Source: G963677185 sp963677185
Lineage (GTDB): Bacteria > Bacillota > Syntrophomonadia > Syntrophomonadales > Syntrophomonadaceae
DNA: 64,000 bases
NCBI GenBank assembly: GCA_963677185.1
Contig: OY781889.1
Location: 2,046,001 to 2,110,000, forward strand
Reading direction: 5' to 3'
Part shown: positions 17,839 through 25,263 of the stretch, piece after piece
Numbering within the stretch: position 1 is the first letter of the stretch
How the letters are laid out: each line of letters begins with the position of its first letter
Translations under genes and position numbers: made by a program
Notes under the pieces: generated by a model
What the model was told of the DNA's origin: nothing
What the model saw: the letters and a program-made list of their open reading frames with translations, nothing else
Database searches by the model: none

Positions 17839-19104
17839 ATGGCCCAGAACCAGCAGAGCCGCATAATGTATGTGGCCAGCCAGGCTGTTGCTGTTCATCA
17901 GTATCTAATAGCACGGGAGCGGGTGGATGAGGAAGTGGCCCTGGCTGAACTGGGTATCAGCCGATCTGACCTTTACCGGCAGTTGCACAATCTGAAAGAC
18001 CGGCCGGAAATATGTAAAAAAGGCCGCTTCAATGTATTTAGAAATGATAAGCGTCTGACGGATAAACAGCTGGATGAAGCTATTAACAGTGGAAACCGCC
18101 ATTCGAAAGGCCCTCATCCTATTGAAAGGGTCTTGTACCTCTACCAGTATCTGCAAAATCATACGCATAGCGGAGGAGTCGATCTGACTGATCTAATGTC
18201 CCTGTACAGGCACGTTATTTGGGAGAGTGAGGGCCAGCCTGCGGCAGATGATGCCCTCAAGCGCATGATATATCGTGACATCAAGGAACTAGAAAAGATT
18301 CATATTCCGATCACCAGGCCCGCCAATGGCCAGCGTTATGCCCTCATCAACACCTTCTTGCCAAAAATGAAGCAAGAACATAACATCCTGATGTATGTAA
18401 GCACCTTGCTTTTCAAGGACACGCTATTGGATGAGTCTACCAGCTGCGTGCGCGACCAGATGGAGAAAGTCTGCCATAGCCATCTAGCCCGCAATACTGC
18501 GAATTTGCAGAAAAGGGTGCGGGTAGTGGGGGATACCCTGATAAATCCGGGCAGCTTTTGCGGTGTCCTGGAAACTTTAATTAACGGATTGGTCGAGCAG
18601 AAGGCCCTGCAGTTCCAGTACTTGAAGCTGGACGGCTCTTCGATGCGACGCACCCTTGAACCGCTGGGGCTTATCTGCAAGCGGGGCGTCTGGTATCTGG
18701 TGGGGATGGACCGCAAACACAATAAATACAAGACTTTTCGGATTGATCAGATCGCTTCGGTCAAATTGCTGCAACAGACCTACAATTATCCTGAATATTT
18801 CAATTTAGACACATACCTTAACAACAGCTGGGGTGTGTTCAACGATGATGAGTTAACGAAGGTGATTATCCGGTTCAAGCCGGAAGTGGCAGAAAGGCTC
18901 AAAATTGTCCGCTATCAAGACAGCCAGGTTATTCAAGAAATTCAGCCTGATGGCAGCATTATTGTCGAGTATAAAGTGAGCGGGCTAATCGAGATGAAAT
19001 CCTGGATAATGCAATGGGGCGATGCGGTGGAAGTAATTAGTCCGCAAAGCCTGCGCGGACAAATCCGGGAGCAGGCGAAAAAGATGCTGGCGTTATATAA
19101 ATAA
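17839..19104 (+). CDS. WYL-domain transcriptional regulator
   Basis: Regulator of 421 residues. The N-terminal region has winged-helix-like stretches (LAELGISRSDLYRQLHNL, and a second one near 115-160 with MIYRDIKELEKIHIPI). The WYL domain spans about 245-330 with the motif RRTLEPLGLICKRGVWYLVGMDR, which binds nucleotides or single-stranded DNA in characterised members. A C-terminal WCX-like extension (about 335-421) follows. AGTTGCGGAGGTG precedes ATG 17839, and a TATAAT-like box lies at 17773-17778. WYL proteins often control CRISPR or other defence genes. The nearest intact candidate is the TIR gene 395 bases downstream. Confidence 0.85.
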   Translation: MAQNQQSRIMYVASQAVAVHQYLIARERVDEEVALAELGISRSDLYRQLHNLKDRPEICKKGRFNVFRNDKRLTDKQLDEAINSGNRHSKGPHPIERVLYLYQYLQNHTHSGGVDLTDLMSLYRHVIWESEGQPAADDALKRMIYRDIKELEKIHIPITRPANGQRYALINTFLPKMKQEHNILMYVSTLLFKDTLLDESTSCVRDQMEKVCHSHLARNTANLQKRVRVVGDTLINPGSFCGVLETLINGLVEQKALQFQYLKLDGSSMRRTLEPLGLICKRGVWYLVGMDRKHNKYKTFRIDQIASVKLLQQTYNYPEYFNLDTYLNNSWGVFNDDELTKVIIRFKPEVAERLKIVRYQDSQVIQEIQPDGSIIVEYKVSGLIEMKSWIMQWGDAVEVISPQSLRGQIREQAKKMLALYK

Positions 19105-19120
19105 GATGAGATGACAACGG

Positions 19121-19189
19121 TGGGCGCGTGGATTGACACAAGTGGCTGGCGGTCAGGCGCGAATTAATCAAGGTCGCGCCCTGCGTGGC
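19121..19189 (+). CRISPR. Two degenerate half-repeats of the type I-C-like array
   Basis: At 19121-19139 the 3' half TGGGCGCGTGGATTGACAC is kept (one base from consensus). At 19173-19189 the 5' half GTCGCGCCCTGCGTGGC is kept, followed by a ruined 3' half. The 33 bases between them are spacer-sized. These are the third set of repeat remains in the island. Confidence 0.55.
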
Positions 19190-19498
19190 TGTAACAACAC
19201 AGTATGTATAGTCCGCATTCTGGCCTGGAACGAGCCAAGTCCCATAGCAAGGGAATGCAGAACATTATGCTATTATCATCAAAAATAAATTAAATTATTT
19301 CGTAGGGAGTTACCCACGAAGAGTTGACACGACCTAGATGCTGCTTCTCTGAAAGGGGTTCAGCAATGATACAATATAATTTAACAAATAGGATGAATAC
19401 GGGCAGGATAAACGGAATCGGCAGAATATCCGCTTCCTGCAGGATGAGCGGGATCTACCCCAACATATCGTCCACATTAAGGTCTGGGAGGCAGCGCG

Positions 19499-20548
19499 AT
19501 GGAGGAATACCGGGTATTTATCAGTTATTCTCATGAAGACCGCCAGATGGTTGATGAGCTGGATGAACTGTTGCGGAAGCTGAAGGTCCGGCCCATGTGG
19601 GATAAGGACTTTTCCCCGGGCTCGGGTTTTCATAAAGAGATCAAGCAGTCTATAACCCATGCTCACATTTTCCTGCCGCTCATTACGGAATCGTCCAGCC
19701 AACGGGGCTGGGTGCACCAGGAAATCGGGTATGCGATGGCCTATAACATCCCGGTATTGCCGGTTGCGAAAATTGTACCGCTCGGAGAAATGCTCCAGGG
19801 ATTACATGCCCTGCAAATAAAGGATTCCGTAAAAGAGATCGAGGGAACCCTGACTAGAAATGCCCTGGAAGGGCTGGTTGCCAGTTTTTCAGAACCGAAG
19901 TTCACGCTTTATCAGTGCGCTGAATTGGGCGAAGACCGCACCATGATGATGATTGCTTACGCTGAACGGGTGTCAGAAATGGGAGTAAGCGGTTATGTGC
20001 GGCAGAAGGGGGCCTTGAGCTCTTTCAATATTCCCGATAAGTCCATCACCCATCCGGACTGGAAAACGCGTTATGGCAGCATGTACAAAGGAGCCTACCA
20101 TTGCCGCCTCCAACTGGGCGAGCGGCTGGCCCTGGAGCAGCATGCCAGAAATGCCGGCTGCCGGCTTATTGTCAATCCTGATCTGGATTACCATGACTAT
20201 GGTGTGGAAGCTCGCATCGTCCGGCTGCAAACCCTGCTCCAATTTCTGAAGTCCATGCCAGCCGGCATGATTCAGGTGGCCATCAACCGCCGCATGGATT
20301 CTATGGAAAGCGTTACCATGGTGGATGACTGGTTCTTTGCCGAATCCATATCCTCAGCCATGGGAGAGGGCTACCGGCAGACCATGTTCACTCATCACGC
20401 GCCCAGCATGAGGGCCAAGATAGAAGCCTTTGACAAAGTGTTCTTCGAATTGATCGCCGAGCAGGGGTGGACTGCGGAGAATTCCCGGGACGAAGCGGTC
20501 CTGGTTATAGAAGGCATTATCAGCCAGTTAGGTGCGAATAGATCTTAA
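19499..20548 (+). CDS. TIR-domain protein with uncharacterised C-terminal domain
   Basis: Protein of 349 residues. Residues 1-125 form a TIR domain: EYRVFISYSHEDRQMVDEL (strand A, box 1), RPMWDKDFSPGSGFHKEI, then SSSQRGWVHQEIGYAMA, whose Glu75 is at the catalytic position of TIR NAD+ hydrolases. Residues ~145-349 form a second domain I cannot assign, with blocks MYKGAYHCRLQLGERLALEQHA, MDSMESVTMVDDWFFAESIS and GYRQTMFTHHAPSMRAKIEAFD. It is presumably the sensor or effector-coupling part. No membrane segment. It lies in the decayed defence island downstream of the WYL regulator. An NADase role is inference from the family and Glu75. Confidence 0.8.
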   Translation: MEEYRVFISYSHEDRQMVDELDELLRKLKVRPMWDKDFSPGSGFHKEIKQSITHAHIFLPLITESSSQRGWVHQEIGYAMAYNIPVLPVAKIVPLGEMLQGLHALQIKDSVKEIEGTLTRNALEGLVASFSEPKFTLYQCAELGEDRTMMMIAYAERVSEMGVSGYVRQKGALSSFNIPDKSITHPDWKTRYGSMYKGAYHCRLQLGERLALEQHARNAGCRLIVNPDLDYHDYGVEARIVRLQTLLQFLKSMPAGMIQVAINRRMDSMESVTMVDDWFFAESISSAMGEGYRQTMFTHHAPSMRAKIEAFDKVFFELIAEQGWTAENSRDEAVLVIEGIISQLGANRS

Positions 20549-20569
20549 GCTTCTTCCAGCCAGCAGTGT

Positions 20570-21718
20570 TCAGAGATCATCCCCTGTATGCTCTTCGCAG
20601 TACGCATCTATTCCGCCTCCGGCCTTCTTCGGGCCGGTATCCCGGACTCCGCCGCGCTTGAAATCCTTGAGACCGATGCCCGGGGCCTTGTAGCGGGCCC
20701 AGTAGTAGGTCAGGGATGTATAGACAAAGAAGCGGTTTACCAGGGGATTGCGAAGCAATGCAAACATCAGTACATATAGAACATAGATAATAGCCAGGGT
20801 GAACAGCCAGGTGAGAGTGCGGTCAGCCATGTAGAAAGCGGACTCGCTCAATACCAGGCTGGTTTTGTTTGTAAAAGCCGTTAAATAGTATGCAACCGGC
20901 AGGGAAGCGGTTATTGCGATCATCAATGCGGCCATGGAATGGGATGTTTCAATGGCCTGCTGTGGGCAGGTATTCATGCAGCGCATGCAGCTCTCGCAAT
21001 AGAAGGTCCAATAGGGGCGATCATCGATTATTCGGATCGCTCCGGCCGGGCAATATTCAGCGCAAATCTTGCAGCCGTTGCATTTTTTCGAGGCAAAAAA
21101 GGTCTTGGCCAGGAAAAAGCGGCCCAGGCACAGGTACAAAATGCTGATCGGACTTACAACCAGGTCCAGGGGAATAAAAACCAGGAAATACCAGGGAAAG
21201 GCACGCTGGCCGCTCAAGATTTTTTCACTGAAGCGATTGGTTTTGGCATGGCATTTTTGAACAATAAAATCAACTGCGCTGGGAAACAGGCCGGGATGGA
21301 CGGAAATCCAGTTAGAAGGCATGTCCAGGGACATCACGCCGCTGATATGATAGCCTTTTATGAGCAGAATTAGTATCGGGAGCAGGAGGGCCAGGCCGGA
21401 CAGGCCGGGGGTGTTCCAGCTGCCAATTTTCATGCCGGCGCGGGTGTTAAGCAGAAACACCGAATTGCAGCCCCGGGGGTAAAAAATTATGTATTTCAGC
21501 ATGAACCAGGGCAGGGCGAAGCCGTGGGTGGGATAGGCAAAACCAAGCACGGCACCAGCGGCCGGTCTCGCGATCGCATGGCGATCAAAGCGGTCAATAG
21601 ACTGAATATGCGCTTCCATGCCCCGGTTGCGGGCATTTTCCGCTATCCAGCGACTGGCGGTTAAAGCGTTGCCGGTTCCAGAGAAATAATTGATCCACAG
21701 TGAAGAGGCATTATTCAT
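20570..21718 (-). CDS. EFR1-type membrane flavodoxin-like / 2x[4Fe-4S] ferredoxin protein
   Basis: Protein of 382 residues. The N-terminal flavodoxin-like fold begins WINYFSGTGNALTASRWIAE (FMN phosphate loop). Membrane segments at about 100-122 and 185-215 precede a bacterial ferredoxin module with two cluster motifs, CNGCKICAEYCPAG and CESCMRCMNTCPQQA (eight Cys). Two further C-terminal membrane helices lie near 262-282 and 303-325. This is the EFrodox layout with more membrane helices than the compact form. It probably moves electrons at the membrane; partner unknown. AAGGAT lies upstream of ATG 21718. It converges with the TIR gene and has its own promoter region. Confidence 0.85.
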   Translation of the reverse strand: MNNASSLWINYFSGTGNALTASRWIAENARNRGMEAHIQSIDRFDRHAIARPAAGAVLGFAYPTHGFALPWFMLKYIIFYPRGCNSVFLLNTRAGMKIGSWNTPGLSGLALLLPILILLIKGYHISGVMSLDMPSNWISVHPGLFPSAVDFIVQKCHAKTNRFSEKILSGQRAFPWYFLVFIPLDLVVSPISILYLCLGRFFLAKTFFASKKCNGCKICAEYCPAGAIRIIDDRPYWTFYCESCMRCMNTCPQQAIETSHSMAALMIAITASLPVAYYLTAFTNKTSLVLSESAFYMADRTLTWLFTLAIIYVLYVLMFALLRNPLVNRFFVYTSLTYYWARYKAPGIGLKDFKRGGVRDTGPKKAGGGIDAYCEEHTGDDL

Positions 21719-21918
21719 GCAACAATTATCCTTGCCTTAATTGAATATCATCAGTGGAAGTATTTCTGGCGCAGTGCACGAAAGATCCATTATGATCATC
21801 ACTTCATAATAATTTTATCATAATTTTTTACGCAGCCCTGCATTTATAAATCACCGGAAAGATCTCGGTGATTTTGCCAATTACTACCCAATTTTTGCGG
21901 GCGATTTCTATTACGGCA

Positions 21919-21961
21919 TTGAAAATTCATATGGGCAGTAATACAATAAGATTATTATTGT
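21919..21961 (+). promoter_or_regulatory. Toxin-antitoxin promoter with operator palindrome
   Basis: TTGAAA (21919-21924), 17 bases, TACAAT (21942-21947). A perfect 7-base inverted repeat ACAATAA-GATTA-TTATTGT (21943-21961) covers the -10 box, ideally placed for repression by the ribbon-helix-helix antitoxin encoded just downstream. Confidence 0.75.
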
Positions 21962-21977
21962 GAAAGGTGGGATGATT

Positions 21978-22238
21978 ATGCCCGGCCTGAAAAATGTTAG
22001 CTATTCTCTTCCAGCAGAGTTGCTGGAGGCGGTTAAGGATTGTGTGCAGGCGGGGCGGGCGGCTTCCGCCAATGCTCTGGTCCGCAAGGCGATTGAAGAA
22101 TACCTCAAGAAGCTGGAGATGCAGGCTTATGAAGCAGCCATGGCTGAAGCTGCCAGTGACGAAATGTTCATTAACGACATCAACCAGTGCATGGAGGATT
22201 ATAAATGGGTGGACCGCGAGGATGGTGGTTCAAAATGA
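21978..22238 (+). CDS. Ribbon-helix-helix antitoxin (MazE/CopG-like)
   Basis: Antitoxin of 86 residues. Residues ~3-45 (NVSYSLPAELLEAVKDCV and ASANALVRKAIEEYLKKLE) form a ribbon-helix-helix DNA-binding fold. The acidic C-terminus (about 48-86) would wrap the toxin. ATG 21978 is preferred over ATG 21972 and GTG 21960 because AAAGGTGG at 21963-21970 is then seven bases away. The stop overlaps the toxin start (ATGA), so the two are translationally coupled. Autorepression through the palindrome at 21943-21961 is likely. Confidence 0.85.
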   Translation: MPGLKNVSYSLPAELLEAVKDCVQAGRAASANALVRKAIEEYLKKLEMQAYEAAMAEAASDEMFINDINQCMEDYKWVDREDGGSK

Positions 22239-22588
22239 CAGATCAGCAATACCAGTGGGCTATCTTCTGGGTAGACCTTGATCCGGTTGAAGGTTCGGAA
22301 CAAGCCGGGCGTCGGCCTGCCCTGGTTATTTCTACCGAAGCGGCTAACCGTCATCTGCCGGTTGTAACCGTGCTTTCCATCACCTCAATGAAGCCCGGAC
22401 GAAAGATATATCCTACTGAAGTGCTGTTAACAAGGGAAAGAGCTGGCTTGAGTCAGGATTCGATATTAATGGCACACCAAATCCGCTCGGTTGCCAAGGA
22501 AAGATTGACTTCAATATGCGGCTGGATAGAAGATGTTCAGCTTCGCAGGGAGATTCGCGAGACGGTCAGCCGCTACCTGGAAATGTGA
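22235..22588 (+). CDS. MazF/PemK-family endoribonuclease toxin
   Basis: Toxin of 117 residues of the MazF/NdoA type, an mRNA interferase that cuts at short single-stranded motifs. Family blocks: IFWVDLDPVEGSEQAGRRPALVIS at the N-terminus (the conserved Arg of GRRP is near the active site), VVTVLSITS, and the C-terminal GLSQDSILMAHQIRSVAKERL with the conserved catalytic-region Ser/Gln. ATG 22235 overlaps the antitoxin stop. Length is normal for the family, and the pair appears intact. Confidence 0.88.
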   Translation: MTDQQYQWAIFWVDLDPVEGSEQAGRRPALVISTEAANRHLPVVTVLSITSMKPGRKIYPTEVLLTRERAGLSQDSILMAHQIRSVAKERLTSICGWIEDVQLRREIRETVSRYLEM

Positions 22589-22602
22589 AAGCTTTAAAAA
22601 CT

Positions 22603-22630
22603 TTGAACTGCCAGGCGATCAAGTTATAAT
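22603..22630 (+). promoter_or_regulatory. Promoter for pyrF-pyrE
   Basis: TTGAAC (22603-22608), 16 bases, TATAAT (22625-22630), about 70 bases upstream of pyrF. The leader has a short GC hairpin (CTGCCCGGAGGCGGCA) but no PyrR-site consensus that I can recognise. Confidence 0.65.
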
Positions 22631-22698
22631 AGTAACGAGCAAAAATACTTAAGGGTGCTGCCCGGAGGCGGCATTCACCTATATTGGGAGGTTAAGAT

Positions 22699-23418
22699 TT
22701 GCAGGCAAAAGATAGAATCATAGTGGCCCTGGATGTTGACACCAGGGAGCAGGCCCTGAAACTGGCCGGGGAATTGCACGATCTGGTGGGAGCATTCAAA
22801 ATCGGGATGCAGCTTTTCAACAGCGAGGGCCCGGATATAGTCAGAGATATTAACGCCCTGGGCGGCAAGGTTTTTGTGGACCTGAAGCTGCACGACATTC
22901 CCAATACCGTGGCCCAGGCCGGCAAGGTGCTGACCCGGCTGGATGCGATGATGTTCAATGTTCACGCCGCCGGAGGCCGCCAGATGATGGAGGCCATGGC
23001 TGAAGGGGTCAAGCAGGAAGCTGCCAAAACCGGCCGCAAGGTGCCCATCGTACTGGCAGTCACCGTTTTGACCAGCATATCCGAAACCCAGCTGGAAAAG
23101 GAACTGCTGGTGAGTGGTATGCCGATCCGGGAAGTAGTGCAGAAATGGGCCTTGATGGCCAAGGAATCAGGGATGAACGGCGTGGTGTGTTCTCCGCAGG
23201 AAATCATCGCAGTGCGCGAGGTTTGCGGGCCGGATTTCCTCATCGTGACCCCGGGAATTCGCCCCCGCTGGTCAGAGAAAAACGACCAGGTGCGGGTTAC
23301 GACCCCGAAGGACGCCCTGGATATGGGAGCTGATTACATGGTTATCGGTCGGCCTATCTGCCAGGCGGAATCACCGCGGGATGCTGCCCATAAAATTATT
23401 GAAGAGCTGGAGGGATAA
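22699..23418 (+). CDS. pyrF: Orotidine 5'-phosphate decarboxylase
   Basis: Last step of UMP synthesis. A TIM-barrel of 239 residues with IVALDVDTREQAL at the start and the catalytic Asp-Lys-x-x-Asp equivalent in FVDLKLHDIPNTVAQA. GVVCSPQE and IVTPGIRPRW (phosphate-binding region) follow. The start is TTG 22699 with a GGGAGG site. pyrE begins 2 bases after the stop, so the pair is co-translated. Confidence 0.96.
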   Translation: MQAKDRIIVALDVDTREQALKLAGELHDLVGAFKIGMQLFNSEGPDIVRDINALGGKVFVDLKLHDIPNTVAQAGKVLTRLDAMMFNVHAAGGRQMMEAMAEGVKQEAAKTGRKVPIVLAVTVLTSISETQLEKELLVSGMPIREVVQKWALMAKESGMNGVVCSPQEIIAVREVCGPDFLIVTPGIRPRWSEKNDQVRVTTPKDALDMGADYMVIGRPICQAESPRDAAHKIIEELEG

Positions 23419-23419
23419 C

Positions 23420-23998
23420 ATGCTGAACAAAGATGAAGCCACTAAAATATTTTCGGATTCAGGGGCCTTGTTGAATGGGCATTTTCGCCTGACTTCGGGC
23501 CGGCACAGCAATCAGTATATGCAATGTGCCCAGGTGTTGAAATACCCCGTGTACACTGAACAGTTGAGCCGCCACCTGGCTGAAAAATTCGCTTCTGATG
23601 GAATTGAACTGGTGGTTGGACCGGCTATGGGTGGGATTATTATCGCTTACGAAGTGGCCCGGCAGCTGGGAGTGGAAAATATATTTTGCGAGCGGGAAAA
23701 CGGGGCCATGGCCCTGCGCCGCGGATTTGAAATTAAACCCGGGCAAAAAGTGCTGGTGGTTGAAGATGTTGTAACTACCGGAGGTTCAGTGAAAGAGGTT
23801 ATTGAAGTCATAAAAAGCCTCTGCGGCGTAGTGGCCGGAGTGGGCGTGCTGGTGGACCGCAGCGGCGGAGCGGTGGATTTCGGAGTGAAGACCGAAGCCG
23901 TTTTGACTATGGATATCGAATCATGGGAAGATGCCGCCTGTCCGTTATGCCAGGAAGGCAAATTGCCGGCGGTTAAACCGGGCAGCCGCACAGTATAA
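23420..23998 (+). CDS. pyrE: Orotate phosphoribosyltransferase
   Basis: Transfers phosphoribose from PRPP to orotate, upstream of PyrF. The PRPP loop VLVVEDVVTTGGSVKEVIEV is intact, and LVVGPAMGGIIIAYEVARQLG precedes it. At 192 residues it is the clostridial-length form with a C-terminal CPLCQEGK motif. ATG 23420 is chosen over 23381 because GGAGGG just before it is well placed. No transcription terminator is evident immediately after the gene. Confidence 0.95.
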   Translation: MLNKDEATKIFSDSGALLNGHFRLTSGRHSNQYMQCAQVLKYPVYTEQLSRHLAEKFASDGIELVVGPAMGGIIIAYEVARQLGVENIFCERENGAMALRRGFEIKPGQKVLVVEDVVTTGGSVKEVIEVIKSLCGVVAGVGVLVDRSGGAVDFGVKTEAVLTMDIESWEDAACPLCQEGKLPAVKPGSRTV

Positions 23999-24051
23999 CT
24001 GTCTTAATGAGTAAAATTTATGTAAAATGGCCAGTATATCGCTTCCTGATG

Positions 24052-24080
24052 TTGAAGATAGGCGGTTGCTGTGTTAATAT
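24052..24080 (+). promoter_or_regulatory. Possible promoter for the aroF leader
   Basis: TTGAAG (24052-24057), 17 bases, TAATAT (24075-24080). It would start a leader of about 160 bases holding a short peptide and a terminator before aroF. Confidence 0.5.
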
Positions 24081-24145
24081 AAAAATGTCTATTCAGACTG
24101 TAGTATGGTAGAAATGGCTCAAGTTATTGCAAAGGGTAGGACGGA

Positions 24146-24244
24146 ATGATAGTGGGTTATATGGATTGGTTGATCCAGCTCATGGTCTTTTCCATGGGCT
24201 TTTTCGTTTCATTTCGTTCGCCCGGAGAGATGGAGGATTGGTAG
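24146..24244 (+). CDS. 32-residue leader peptide upstream of aroF
   Basis: ATG 24146 to TAG 24242-24244 has a good ribosome site (GGGTAGGACGG). The product has four Phe, two Trp and one Tyr in 32 residues, plus a hydrophobic centre (LIQLMVFSMGFFVSF). It ends two bases before the aroF start. A terminator-like hairpin lies inside its coding region. It may be an attenuation leader sensing aromatic residues or ribosome passage, or a membrane microprotein. Confidence 0.5.
   Translation: MIVGYMDWLIQLMVFSMGFFVSFRSPGEMEDW
24178..24204 (+). terminator. Attenuator-like terminator inside the aroF leader
   Basis: Stem GCTCATGG (24178-24185) with CCATGGGC (24192-24199), one G-T pair, loop TCTTTT, then TTTTT. 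It stands 43 bases before aroF, so termination here would shut off the aromatic genes. A ribosome translating the leader peptide would melt it. Confidence 0.6.
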
Positions 24245-24246
24245 TT

Positions 24247-25263
24247 ATGGTCGTTGTAATGGAGAAAGGCTGCAGCGAAGAGAGAGTTCAGACAGTTGAG
24301 AAGAGATTAGAGGAGATGGGTTTCAGCGTGCATTTATCAAAAGGCGTGAATCGAACCATTATGGGTGTCATTGGTTCGGCTGGACCGGAAGAGAGGGAAA
24401 GGATCGAGTCTTTTCCCGGAGTAGAGAGAGTCGTGCCGATTATGAAGCCGTTCAAGATGGCTTCGAGGGAGTTTAAAGAAGAAAATACCGTGGTAACCGT
24501 CGGGCCAGTGTCCTTCGGGGACGGCAGCCTGGTGATAGCAGCCGGGCCATGCGCTGTGGAAGGGCGAAAAGAGTTTTTGGAAGCAGCCCGGGCAGTCAAG
24601 GCTGGAGGCGCAGATCTTTTGAGGGGCGGAGCTTTTAAGCCGCGCACTTCGCCGTATTCATTTCAGGGATTGGGCGAGGAAGGCTTGAAGATAATGGCCG
24701 AAGCCCGCGAATTGACCGGTTTGCCGTTTGCGACCGAGGTCATGGACCAGCGCAACCTGGAAATGGTAGCCGAGTATTCAGACATTATCCAGCTGGGCGC
24801 CCGAAATATGCAAAACTTTTTCCTGCTGAAGGAATTGGGCCAGGTTAACAAGCCCATCCTGCTCAAGCGGGGGCTCTCGGCCACTATTGAAGAGTGGCTG
24901 ATGGCGGCCGAATATATTCTGAACAGCGGAAATCCAAATATTATCCTGTGTGAACGCGGGATCAGGACCTTCGAAACCTATACCAGGAATACGCTGGATT
25001 TGAGCGCGATAGCCCTGGTAAAACAGCTCAGCCACCTTCCGGTTATTGTCGATCCCAGCCATGGAACCGGCAAGCGCTCCCTGGTGGAGCCCATGGCATT
25101 GGCCGCTGTGGCAGCCGGAACTGACGGACTCATCGTGGAAGTGCATCCCAATCCAGATGAAGCACTTAGCGACGGCCCGCAGTCCCTGTATCCAGCAGAT
25201 TTTGCCAGGTTGGTCAAAAAGGCCCGCAATATCAAGGAAGCGGTAAGCAACGGAGTTCACTGA
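24247..25263 (+). CDS. aroF: 3-deoxy-7-phosphoheptulonate synthase (type I-beta, ACT-like N-terminus)
   Basis: DAHP synthase, first step of the shikimate pathway (PEP plus erythrose 4-phosphate). At 338 residues it has an N-terminal ferredoxin-like regulatory domain (about 1-70, FPGVERVVPI...) found in the Bacillus/Thermotoga I-beta group. The barrel follows with AAGPCAVEGRKEF, RGGAFKPRTSPYSFQGLG, the metal Cys in CERGIRTFE and PVIVDPSHGTGKRSLV. ATG 24247 has GGAGG ten bases before it. tyrA overlaps its stop by one base. Regulation by the leader just upstream is inferred. Confidence 0.95.
   Translation: MVVVMEKGCSEERVQTVEKRLEEMGFSVHLSKGVNRTIMGVIGSAGPEERERIESFPGVERVVPIMKPFKMASREFKEENTVVTVGPVSFGDGSLVIAAGPCAVEGRKEFLEAARAVKAGGADLLRGGAFKPRTSPYSFQGLGEEGLKIMAEARELTGLPFATEVMDQRNLEMVAEYSDIIQLGARNMQNFFLLKELGQVNKPILLKRGLSATIEEWLMAAEYILNSGNPNIILCERGIRTFETYTRNTLDLSAIALVKQLSHLPVIVDPSHGTGKRSLVEPMALAAVAAGTDGLIVEVHPNPDEALSDGPQSLYPADFARLVKKARNIKEAVSNGVH

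Noticed and set aside
19324..19536. 70-codon frame before the TIR gene
   Set aside because: It overlaps the TIR start and has no recognisable content.
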